Shown: positions 13,910 to 20,179 of the stretch, one piece after another
Position numbering within the stretch: the stretch's first letter is position 1
How the letters are laid out: each line of letters starts with the position of its first letter
Assembly: GCA_022562375.1 (NCBI GenBank)
Contig: JADFPK010000002.1
Location: forward strand, 1 to 20,179
DNA length: 20,179 nt
Direction of reading: 5' to 3'
Source: Pseudomonadota bacterium
Lineage (GTDB): Bacteria; Pseudomonadota; Alphaproteobacteria; SMXQ01
The notes under the pieces: generated by a model
Told to the model about the DNA's origin: nothing
The model's database searches: none
What the model saw: only the letters and a program-made list of their open reading frames with translations
Program-made: the position numbers and the translations under genes

Positions 13910-15799
13910 ATGCTGCGGATCGACGACCTGACCTGCCGGATCGGCGGGCGGACCCTGATGGAGGGCGCCCGGCTGTCGGTGCCGGGGGGCGCCAAGGTCG
14001 GGCTGGTGGGGCGCAACGGCGCCGGCAAGACCACCCTTCTGCGCCTCATCGCCGGAGAGCTGCAGCCCGATGCGGGCCATATCGACGTTCCGGCCAGGAC
14101 CCGCATCGCGGTCATGTCCCAGCAGGCGCCCGATGGGCCTGAAAGCCTGCTCGACGCGGTGCTCGCCGCCGATGGGGAACGCACCCGGCTGCTGGCGGCA
14201 GCCCAATCGGCGGCCGACCCCCACCATATGGGCGAGATCCACGCCCGTCTCGCCGACATGGACGCCCATGGGGCGCCGGCCCGCGCCGCCACCATCCTGG
14301 CCGGGCTGGGCTTCCCCGAGGCGGCGCAGTCGGGGTCTTGCTCGGCGCTGTCGGGCGGCCTTCGCATGCGCATCGCGCTGGCCCGGGTGCTGTTCGCCGA
14401 ATCGGATCTGTTGCTGCTGGACGAGCCCAGCAACCATCTGGATCTGGAGAGCACCGGGTGGCTGGAAACATACCTGGCGTCCCATTCCGGCACCCTGATT
14501 CTGGTCAGCCACGACCGCCGGCTGCTCGACCGGGTGACCCGGCGCACCGTGCACCTGACAGGCGGACGGCTGGACTCCTACCGCGGCGGCTATTCCACCT
14601 TCGAGCGCACGCTCCGGGAGCGCCGCCAAAGCCAGCGCCGCGCCGCCGCCCGGCTGGCCGGACAACGCCGCCGCATGACCGCCTTCATCGAACGCTTCCG
14701 CGCCAAGGCGACGAAGGCGCGCCAGGCGCAAAGCCGGATCAAGATGCTGGAGCGTCTCGAGCCCGCCGTGCCGGTCATCATCGAGACGCCGGTGAATTTC
14801 GATTTCCCCGAACCGGAGGCACTGCCGCCGCCGGTGCTGACGCTCGACCGTGCCGCGGTCGGTTACGGCGATGGGCCGGCGGTCCTCACCGGCCTCGATC
14901 TCCGCATCGACATGGACGACCGCATGGCGCTGGTGGGGCGCAACGGCAACGGCAAGTCGACCCTGGCGCGGCTCCTGGCGGGCCGGCTGGACGCCTCGGC
15001 CGGCACGGTGCGCCGGGCGCGCAAGCTACGCATCGGCTATTTCGCCCAGCACCAGACCGAGGAGCTGGATCTGGCCGCCAGCGGTTACCGGCATCTGGCA
15101 CGGCTCGAGCCCGACACGGGGGAGCCGAGGCTGCGCGCCCACCTCGGCCGCTTCGGGTTCTCGGGCGATGGCGCCGATGTCCCGGCCGGCCGGCTTTCCG
15201 GCGGCGAGAAAGCGTGCCTCCTGCTGGCGCTCATGAGCCGCGCCGCGCCCCATATGCTGATCCTCGACGAGCCCACCAACCATCTCGACATCGAGGCGCG
15301 GGAGGCCTTCGCGGCGGCGCTCAACGCCTTTTCGGGGGCGGTGGTGCTGATCACCCACGACGCCCATCTGATCGCCCTCTGTGCCGAGCGGCTCTACCTG
15401 GTGGCGGACGGCACCTGCCGGCCCTTCGACGGCGATATCGACGCCTATATGGCGTGGTCGCTGACGACGGAGGCAAAGCCCAAGGCCGCGCCCCACGCCA
15501 GCGGCCGGCAAAAGGAATCCCGCCGCGACGTCCGCCGCCGGGCGGCCAAGGCGCGCGCCGGGCTGACACGGCTGAGACGCGAAATCGGCGATGCCGAAGC
15601 CGGCCTCGAAGCGGTCGGCGCCGAGAAGGCGGAGATCGAGAGACGCCTGGCCGATCCGGCGGTCTATGACGGCCCCGCGGACGCGCTCGGCGAACTCCTC
15701 AAACGCCAAGGCGAGATCGCCAGGCGTTTCGCCGAGGCCGAAGCCCGATGGCTCGCCGCCCAGGAGGCGTTGGAAGCGGCCCGCATTTCAACAAGTTAG
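13910..15799 (+). CDS. ABC-F family ATPase (YheS/Uup-like)
   Basis: A 629-aa soluble protein with two ATP-binding cassettes and no membrane segments. Domain 1 has Walker A GRNGAGKTT at 34-42, signature LSGG at 147-150 and Walker B ending DEPSNHLD at 171-178. Domain 2 has GRNGNGKST at 343-351, LSGGE at 429-433 and DEPTNHLD at 453-460. An Arg-rich linker joins them (about 228-290), and a charged C-terminal coiled coil covers about 530-625. This is the YheS-like layout. ABC-F proteins bind the ribosomal E site and relieve stalled translation; some confer antibiotic resistance, but nothing here points to resistance. The ATG has no Shine-Dalgarno sequence and sits 20 bases past a tRNA remnant. A weak AGCCG/CGGCT hairpin overlaps the stop codon. 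Confidence 0.93.
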   Translation: MLRIDDLTCRIGGRTLMEGARLSVPGGAKVGLVGRNGAGKTTLLRLIAGELQPDAGHIDVPARTRIAVMSQQAPDGPESLLDAVLAADGERTRLLAAAQSAADPHHMGEIHARLADMDAHGAPARAATILAGLGFPEAAQSGSCSALSGGLRMRIALARVLFAESDLLLLDEPSNHLDLESTGWLETYLASHSGTLILVSHDRRLLDRVTRRTVHLTGGRLDSYRGGYSTFERTLRERRQSQRRAAARLAGQRRRMTAFIERFRAKATKARQAQSRIKMLERLEPAVPVIIETPVNFDFPEPEALPPPVLTLDRAAVGYGDGPAVLTGLDLRIDMDDRMALVGRNGNGKSTLARLLAGRLDASAGTVRRARKLRIGYFAQHQTEELDLAASGYRHLARLEPDTGEPRLRAHLGRFGFSGDGADVPAGRLSGGEKACLLLALMSRAAPHMLILDEPTNHLDIEAREAFAAALNAFSGAVVLITHDAHLIALCAERLYLVADGTCRPFDGDIDAYMAWSLTTEAKPKAAPHASGRQKESRRDVRRRAAKARAGLTRLRREIGDAEAGLEAVGAEKAEIERRLADPAVYDGPADALGELLKRQGEIARRFAEAEARWLAAQEALEAARISTS

Positions 15800-15975
15800 C
15801 CGTATCCCGGCTGTTTCAGGGTCATTCAGGGTGAATCTCGGGCCCGAGGCGCCGGGGCTCGGCCATCTATACGGAAAAGATATGATCGCCGTATGTACGA
15901 CCGAACCGATCTTCGGTCCGGACCGGGTTTAGGGGCGCGTTTGCAGCCTCGATCGCTTCGGCAAAACCAATAGCA

Positions 15976-16018
15976 CAAAGCCCCTCGACCGTTACGCTGG
16001 ACGATCCGAGGGGCTTTG
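15976..16018 (-). terminator. Rho-independent terminator after the HU gene
   Basis: A perfect 12-bp inverted repeat, CAAAGCCCCTCG at 15976-15987 and CGAGGGGCTTTG at 16007-16018, with a 19-base loop, 20 bases past the HU stop. On the minus strand the stem ends in GGGGCTTTG and continues TGCTATTGGTTTTG, so the T tract is modest. Converging ABC-F transcripts could also stop here, although no T run follows on the plus strand. Confidence 0.7.
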
Positions 16019-16037
16019 AAACGCGTTCCGGGATCTG

Positions 16038-16313
16038 CTACCCGTTCACTGCATTCTTCAACTGCTTTCCGGCCTTGAACTTCGGCTGCCTAGATGCGGG
16101 TATATTGATCGGCGCGCCAGTGCGAGGGTTCCTGCCCATGCGGGCCGCTCGGTTGGCAACACTGAACCTGCCAAAACCGGTAAGGCGGACTTCCTCGCCC
16201 CGGCTGAGGGCATCGGTGATTGCATTGCACCAAGCATCGACGACCCTGTCGGCATCACCCTTGCTGGTGCCGCTGGTCGAGGTGACGGCAGAAACCAATT
16301 CACTTTTGTTCAT
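16038..16313 (-). CDS. hupB: HU-family DNA-binding protein
   Basis: A 91-aa histone-like protein of exactly the HU/IHF size; it binds and bends DNA and helps organise the nucleoid. The N-terminus MNKSELVSAV is typical of HU. The dimerisation helices are followed by EVRLTGFGRFSV and the DNA-binding arm GRNPRTGAPINIPASRQPKF, with the Pro at the arm tip expected to intercalate. The start is decided by the ribosome binding site: AGGGAGG lies 8 bases before the ATG at 16313 but only 2 bases before the in-frame ATG at 16319. The frame stays open about 80 codons further upstream, but that part reads as non-protein. Paralog (HU versus HU-beta) cannot be separated here. Confidence 0.95.
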   Translation of the reverse strand: MNKSELVSAVTSTSGTSKGDADRVVDAWCNAITDALSRGEEVRLTGFGRFSVANRAARMGRNPRTGAPINIPASRQPKFKAGKQLKNAVNG

Positions 16314-16470
16314 GTCCATAGCCTCCCTTGAATGTCGGAACAGGAACCGAGCTAACACTAATGAGGACCTTTCGTCCAGTCGTCGGGTGTAAATAAATTG
16401 ACCTCGCCGAGGTGAAACCGTGTGAGCCGTACCGAAAACCAGGGTGTTGCGTACATCCCTGATTTGCCCC

Positions 16471-16498
16471 TGAAGAGAAAGTCCCGCCCAAGCGGGGC
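16471..16498 (-). terminator. Candidate rho-independent terminator in the HU upstream region
   Basis: On the minus strand a perfect 5-bp GC stem with TTGG loop is followed by ACTTTCTCTT. It lies about 160 bases before the HU start and points toward it, so it would end a transcript begun upstream (from tRNA-Arg or from the FNR box) before HU. Confidence 0.4.
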
Positions 16499-16571
16499 GA
16501 GTTAGGCTGTTTATCGGTGACGTTAGAGCCAGCCGGGTGGGCATAAGATGAGGTGCCAACTTCCCGGCTGA
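16471..16571 (-). ncRNA. Candidate small RNA ending in a terminator hairpin
   Basis: Read on the minus strand from about 16571, an 8-bp stem CAGCCGGG/CCCGGCTG (16570-16563 with 16537-16530) encloses an inner GGCA/TGCC stem. A single-stranded stretch follows, then a CCCGC-TTGG-GCGGG hairpin (16496-16483) with the tail ACTTTCTCTT, which looks like a rho-independent terminator. An FNR-type box lies about 40 bases before the presumed 5' end. No coding frame explains it. The -10 region is poor (TAGCTG), so this is a hypothesis built on structure and position. Confidence 0.28.
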
Positions 16572-16606
16572 CAGCTAGGCCTTGCCACGGTGGCCCGCCG
16601 CCGGCG

Positions 16607-16620
16607 TTGATCTGGATCAA
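16607..16620. promoter_or_regulatory. Perfect FNR/FixK-type binding site
   Basis: TTGATCTGGATCAA matches the TTGAT-N4-ATCAA consensus of the FNR/CRP family (FNR, Anr, FixK, FnrN) in all ten defined positions. It lies in the gene-free stretch, 294 bases upstream of the HU start. No classical target gene is adjacent on either strand; the nearest downstream feature on the minus strand is the structured candidate RNA. Confidence 0.65.
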
Positions 16621-16821
16621 GGAAGACAGGCCCGGCTCGCGGACGGACGGGTGTACGGAAAACCAGTGAAGCTGTTTTTGGTATAGGCGCTCGCCACATC
16701 CGAAACCGGCCACGCCGTTGGCGGCAAAATCGGCGATTTGAGGGGGGGTTCCGTCTACCCCGATATCACCGTGTGTCTCAAACCGGTTTGGCCATGCGGG
16801 CATTCTATTTCTTGGGAAAGT

Positions 16822-16898
<77 letters not shown>

Positions 16899-16995
16899 GT
16901 CGCGCGGGCCTAGAACATTGGGCCGAAAACGCCGGAACATTACGCCAATCGGGACGCGCGCGCAAACGCTCCGGTCCGTCTTCACCGCCGGCCGG

Positions 16996-17979
16996 TCATT
17001 TGACGGCGAGGCGCTCGCGCGCCCGTTCGTCGGCGCCCGACGGCAGCGGCCGGGCGGCGTCCTCGATCCAGGCGATGATGTCGGCAAGCACGGCATCCGC
17101 CTGCAAATCGCGGAGCAGCATGTGAAAGCCCTCCTCGTACATGGCGACGCGCTGGCGCGCCCTGGCGGCGGCCGGCAGGCGGCGGATCATCTCCACCGTC
17201 GGGTCTTTGGGCACCACCTCGTCGTTGGCGCCATAAAGGATCAGCGCCCGCCCCGTCAGCTTCGGCGCCGCGTCGAAGGCCGCGTCCATCAGGTTGGCGA
17301 GGCCCCAGATGGTGTCGATCCGGGTCTCCTTGATCACCAGTGGGTCGCGCCCGAGCGCGCGGAGCATCTCGGTATTGTCCGACGGCTTGATGCCGAGCCC
17401 CCTGCCGGTGAGCCGCAACCACGGCACCGTGTGGGCCGAAAGCCACAGCGCCGCCCGCTGGAAGACGTTCATGTGCCGCCGCCCCCAGACGGCGGGCGCC
17501 GCCAGGACGACGCCCTCGGCCTCGGGCGGGTCGGCGCCGGTCAGCGCCACCATGGCGACCGCGCCCCCCATGCTGATGCCGACGAGATAGAACGGGATGC
17601 CGGCGTGCCGGGCCCGGACCAGGCGGCTCACCGCCCTGAGGTCATTGGCCATGGCCCCGATGCCGGGCCATTCGCCCCGGTGTTCTGTCGCCCCGAAGCC
17701 GCGTTGATCGTAGGCGTAGGTGGCGATCCCCTTCTGCGCCCAGAAGGCGGCGGGCGCCTCGAAGGCGTTGGAATAATCGTTGAAGCCATGGAGCGCCACC
17801 AGGACCGCCTTGGGCCGGCCTTCGGGCAGCCACACCCGCAGCGGCAGCCGGGCGCCGTCGGCGGCGATGTAGGCGTCCTCGGTCAGCCGCGGCGGCGCCA
17901 CCGGCTCTCCCGGCAACCGCAGCCGGGGCTGGCAGGCGGCGAGCGAGAGGACCAGCAGCGCGATCAGCACCCGCGCCAT
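16996..17979 (-). CDS. Alpha/beta-hydrolase lipoprotein (monoacylglycerol lipase/lysophospholipase-like)
   Basis: A 327-aa serine hydrolase of the Hydrolase_4 group, which includes monoacylglycerol lipases and lysophospholipase L2. The N-terminus MARVLIALLVLSLAAC is a lipoprotein signal with lipobox LAAC (C16), so it should be lipidated and held at the cell envelope. The oxyanion region HGFND is at 64-68, the nucleophile S136 in GISMGG, D243 in YGANDEVVP and H276 in EGFHMLL. The ATG at 17979 is preferred; an in-frame TTG two codons upstream makes little difference. The stop lies 97 bases from the tRNA-Arg 5' end. Likely role: hydrolysis of glycerides or lysophospholipids, releasing fatty acids; the real substrate is not visible. 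Confidence 0.9.
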   Translation of the reverse strand: MARVLIALLVLSLAACQPRLRLPGEPVAPPRLTEDAYIAADGARLPLRVWLPEGRPKAVLVALHGFNDYSNAFEAPAAFWAQKGIATYAYDQRGFGATEHRGEWPGIGAMANDLRAVSRLVRARHAGIPFYLVGISMGGAVAMVALTGADPPEAEGVVLAAPAVWGRRHMNVFQRAALWLSAHTVPWLRLTGRGLGIKPSDNTEMLRALGRDPLVIKETRIDTIWGLANLMDAAFDAAPKLTGRALILYGANDEVVPKDPTVEMIRRLPAAARARQRVAMYEEGFHMLLRDLQADAVLADIIAWIEDAARPLPSGADERARERLAVK

Positions 17980-18091
17980 GCTCAATCGCCCCCGCCCGGT
18001 TCGGTGGATGATTTTTCGACGGACATGGGGTGCGGTTGAGGTGGCATTACGCTTGACGCTTCGGGCATCCGGCCGGGCCGTTTCGCCCCGG

Positions 18092-18119
18092 TTGATTGTG
18101 CCGCGGCAATGGGTATCAT
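18092..18119 (+). promoter_or_regulatory. Candidate sigma-70 promoter for the zinc-finger gene and polA
   Basis: TTGATT at 18092-18097 and TATCAT at 18114-18119 are separated by 16 bases, each matching four or five of six consensus positions. Transcription would start near 18126, leaving a leader of about 47 bases before the ATG at 18173. It is the best promoter-like pair in the gap between the divergent genes. Confidence 0.45.
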
Positions 18120-18172
18120 CCGCCTGACATTGTCGTCAATGGCCGGCTCGGGGACAAGGATTGGAACGGATC

Positions 18173-18364
18173 ATGGCGGTGGAAGACGCAACCGAAATCG
18201 AGACCATCACCGTCGCCCGCAAAGGCGTCGACTGCGACGGCGGCGGCGGCGTGCTCGGGCACCCCAAGGTCTACCTCAATCTCGGCGAGGATGGCGAGAC
18301 CGCCTGCCCCTATTGCGGGCGCCGCTTTGTGTTTAGAGACGATGGCATGAGTGGTGGAGGATAG
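18173..18364 (+). CDS. CHCC-type zinc-finger protein (NDUFS6-like)
   Basis: A 63-aa protein with the Cys-His-Cys-Cys pattern of zf-CHCC: Cys in VDCDG, His in LGHPKVYLNL, and the pair CPYCG near the C-terminus. This domain is shared with the NDUFS6 (13-kDa) subunit of mitochondrial complex I, and free-standing copies are common in alphaproteobacteria. A role in complex I or in general metal/protein binding is inference. The ATG at 18173 is preferred over a TTG four codons upstream, but the ribosome binding site is weak. The stop TAG directly abuts the GTG of polA, and the end of this gene supplies polA's Shine-Dalgarno sequence, so the two form an operon. Confidence 0.88.
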   Translation: MAVEDATEIETITVARKGVDCDGGGGVLGHPKVYLNLGEDGETACPYCGRRFVFRDDGMSGGG

Positions 18365-20179
18365 GTGAGCGCGCTCAAGGCCAGGGAGGGGACCGGGAGG
18401 CCGGCGCGGGTCTTCCTGGTCGACGGATCGGGCTACATTTTCCGCGCCTATCATGCATTGCCGCCGATGAACCGGCGCGACGGCACGCCGACCAACGCGG
18501 TGTTCGGCTTCTGCAACATGCTGATGAAGCTGTTGGAGGACACCGAGGCCGATTACCTCGCCGTCATTTTCGACGCCGCGCGGCGGAATTTCCGCAACGA
18601 CATCTATCCCGATTACAAGGCCAACCGGCCCGACGCGCCCGAGGATCTGGTGCCCCAGTTCGAACTCATCCGCGAGGCGACGCGCGCCTTCAACGTGCCG
18701 TGCCTGGAGATGGAGGGGTACGAGGCCGACGATCTGATCGCCACCTACGCGCGGGAAGCCGAGGCCGAGGGCGCCGAGGTCACCATCTTGTCGTCGGACA
18801 AGGATATGATGCAGCTGGTGACGGACGCCATCACCATGATGGACCCGATGCGCAACCGCCGCATCGGCGCCGGGGAAGTGCGCGAGAAGTTCGGCGTCGG
18901 GCCGGACAAGGTGATCGATGTCCAGGCGCTGGCGGGGGATTCGACCGACAACGTGCCGGGCGTCCCGGGGATCGGGGTCAAGACCGCGGCGGAGTTGATC
19001 AACACCTACGGCGATCTCGATCAGGTGTTGGCCAGGGCTTCGGAGATCAAGCAGCCCAAGCGCCGCGAGAACCTCATCGCCTTCGCCGATCAGGCGCGCA
19101 TTTCCAGGGACCTGGTGCGGCTCAAGGACGACGTGCCGGTGACCGAGCCGCTCAGCTCCTTCGGCCTGCGCCCGCCCGACCCGGAAACCCTGGTGGGGTT
19201 CCTCCGCGCCCAGGATTTCGTCCGCCTCACGGCGCGCATCGAAAGCAAGCTCGCCGCCGAGGGGGTGACGCTCGAAGGCGCGATTGGCGGCGCCGACGCC
19301 GCCGAACCGGCGCCCGAGGCGAAATCCTACGAACCGGTCCAGGAGGTGGGGGCGCTGAAGGAGTGGATCGCCCGCGCGCACGCCGCCGGCACCGTCGCCG
19401 TCGATACCGAAACCACCTCGCTCGACGCCATGCGCGCCGATCTCGTCGGCGTGTCGCTGTCGGTCAGCGCCGGCAAGGCGTGCTACATCCCGCTGGGCCA
19501 CCGCCAGGCCCCGGCGCAGGGCGACCTCGACCTCGGTGACGGCGGGTCTTCGCCACGCCGAAGCGGCTCCGGCCGCGCAGGCGGGCAGGCGAAGGAGGTG
19601 AAGGGCGCGAACGGCCAAGGCGCGCCGAAGCAGGTGCCCTTCGATCGGGCGCTCGCGCTCCTCAAGCCCCTGTTCGAGGACGCTTCCGTGCTCAAGGTCG
19701 GGCACAACATCAAATACGACGCCCAGGTGCTGGCGCGTTACGGCATCGCCCTGCGGCCGGTCGATGACACCATGGTGCTGTCCTACGTGCTCGAGGGCGG
19801 CCTGCACCGCCATGGCCTCGATGAGTTGGCCGCCCTTCATCTTGGCCACCAGACGATCAAATACGCCGACGTCGCAGGATCCGGCAGGAAACAGGTGAGC
19901 TTCGAATACGTGCCGCTGGCGGCCGCCGTCGATTACGCCGCCGAGGACGCCGACATCACCGGCCGGCTTCACCGGCTGCTCAAGCCCCGTCTCGCCAAGG
20001 AATGCATGGTCACGGTCTACGAGACCCTGGAGCGGCCGTTGATCGCGGTGCTGAGGGAGATGGAGCGCGCCGGCATCAAGGTCGACAAGGCCGAGCTCGA
20101 GGCGTTGAGCGAGGACTTCGCCGGCCGGCTGGTGGTGCTGGAGAAGGAGATCCATGGACTCGCCGGGCGCCCGTTCAAC
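18365..20179 (+). CDS. polA: DNA polymerase I (3' end beyond the window)
   Basis: The first 605 codons of a protein that should be over 900 aa; the frame is open to the last base. The 5'-nuclease (FEN) domain covers 1-300, with VFLVDGSGYIFRAYHA from 16, ADDL at 121-124, SSDKD at 143-147 and GDSTDN at 191-196. The 3'-5' exonuclease domain keeps its metal-binding residues: DTET (D347, E349), GHNIKYD (D452) and DYAAED (Y524, D528), so proofreading should be active. The polymerase domain begins near 545. A Gly/Ser/Arg-rich stretch at about 382-421 makes the exonuclease loop some 20 residues longer than usual. The GTG start touches the preceding stop and has GGAGG about 4 bases upstream. The function is replication and repair gap filling. 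Confidence 0.97.
   Translation, partial: MSALKAREGTGRPARVFLVDGSGYIFRAYHALPPMNRRDGTPTNAVFGFCNMLMKLLEDTEADYLAVIFDAARRNFRNDIYPDYKANRPDAPEDLVPQFELIREATRAFNVPCLEMEGYEADDLIATYAREAEAEGAEVTILSSDKDMMQLVTDAITMMDPMRNRRIGAGEVREKFGVGPDKVIDVQALAGDSTDNVPGVPGIGVKTAAELINTYGDLDQVLARASEIKQPKRRENLIAFADQARISRDLVRLKDDVPVTEPLSSFGLRPPDPETLVGFLRAQDFVRLTARIESKLAAEGVTLEGAIGGADAAEPAPEAKSYEPVQEVGALKEWIARAHAAGTVAVDTETTSLDAMRADLVGVSLSVSAGKACYIPLGHRQAPAQGDLDLGDGGSSPRRSGSGRAGGQAKEVKGANGQGAPKQVPFDRALALLKPLFEDASVLKVGHNIKYDAQVLARYGIALRPVDDTMVLSYVLEGGLHRHGLDELAALHLGHQTIKYADVAGSGRKQVSFEYVPLAAAVDYAAEDADITGRLHRLLKPRLAKECMVTVYETLERPLIAVLREMERAGIKVDKAELEALSEDFAGRLVVLEKEIHGLAGRPFN

Larger units (their letters stand above)
16314..16821. 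other. 508-bp gene-free stretch between HU and tRNA-Arg
   Basis: No convincing protein gene on either strand. It holds a weak HU promoter candidate (minus TTTCAC at 16416-16411, 16 bases, TATTTA at 16394-16389), the palindrome ACCTCG-C-CGAGGT at 16401-16413, two near-identical 14-base direct repeats (16429-16442 and 16653-16666), a terminator-like hairpin at 16471-16498, an 8-bp long-loop hairpin at 16530-16570, a perfect FNR-type box at 16607-16620 and the 12-bp palindrome CAAACCGGTTTG at 16779-16790. It is clearly less GC-rich than the flanking genes and structurally dense, which fits a regulatory or RNA-coding role. Confidence 0.6.

Noticed and set aside
13844..13920. Functional tRNA gene at the ABC-F upstream region
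   Set aside because: The T arm and CCA are perfect, but no matching 5' acceptor strand or D arm exists and the 5' side of the anticodon stem does not pair.
13712..14731. Minus-strand open frame of 339 codons opposite the ABC-F gene
   Set aside because: It covers both the tRNA remnant and the first ABC-F cassette, whose Walker motifs are clear on the plus strand.
16038..16559. HU read as a 173-aa protein with a long N-terminal extension
   Set aside because: The frame is open upstream, but HU is 91 aa, the AGGGAGG ribosome binding site is spaced for the ATG at 16313, and the extension crosses the hairpins and has no protein-like pattern.
16300..16803. Minus-strand open frame of 167 codons between HU and tRNA-Arg
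   Set aside because: No ribosome binding site, no recognisable domain, Gly/Ser/Pro-rich random-looking sequence running across palindromes and the FNR box and into the HU start.
18116..20155. Minus-strand open frame of 679 codons opposite the zinc-finger gene and polA
   Set aside because: polA motifs are intact on the plus strand over this whole interval; the antisense frame shows only biased composition.

Overview
The window is GC-rich DNA from a Gram-negative bacterium, most likely an alphaproteobacterium of the Rhodospirillales type. The clues are a bifunctional HldE (LPS heptose synthesis), a CHCC zinc-finger protein abutting polA, TTAACCAT half-sites resembling CtrA sites, a perfect FNR/FixK-type box and a lipobox lipoprotein. 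The taxonomic call is inference from gene content; no rRNA is present.

Layout. 1-120 holds a run of four small hairpins. 191-2082 (+) carries hldE and a small VOC/glyoxalase-fold protein. 2082-2122 is a strong hairpin terminator, T-rich on the minus strand, which ends a minus-strand gene (2160-2879) for an acidic protein built on a 39-bp tandem repeat. 3066-13652 is one long minus-strand cluster, transcribed in the order PlsB/PlsC-like acyltransferase fused to an alpha/beta hydrolase, fadD-like acyl-CoA ligase, thiolase, FadN-type hydroxyacyl-CoA dehydrogenase/enoyl-CoA hydratase, FadE-type acyl-CoA dehydrogenase, and a DUF4149 membrane protein. The intergenic gaps are short or overlapping, so it reads as a complete fatty-acid activation and beta-oxidation operon headed by an unusual lipid-acting fusion enzyme.

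13653-13909 is the operon's upstream region. It contains a 14-bp palindrome over a likely promoter and a degraded 3' end of a tRNA-Arg-like gene. Directly after this (+) comes an ABC-F ATPase, then (-) an HU-family DNA-binding protein, a 508-bp gene-free stretch with an FNR box and a possible small RNA, and (-) an intact tRNA-Arg(CCG). The tRNA fragment and the intact tRNA lie in the same orientation and bracket about 2.9 kb, the geometry left by tRNA-targeting integration, although no integrase is seen.

16996-17979 (-) encodes an alpha/beta-hydrolase lipoprotein (monoacylglycerol lipase/lysophospholipase-like). 18173-18364 (+) encodes a 63-aa CHCC zinc-finger protein. polA (+) starts at a GTG touching its stop codon and runs off the window end, with the 5'-nuclease domain and an apparently active proofreading domain visible.

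Best candidates for something undescribed: the acyltransferase-hydrolase fusion heading the beta-oxidation operon; the FNR box next to a structured, terminator-ended non-coding stretch; the tRNA remnant beside the ABC-F start; and the repeat protein sharing a TTAACCAT upstream motif with the fatty-acid operon.
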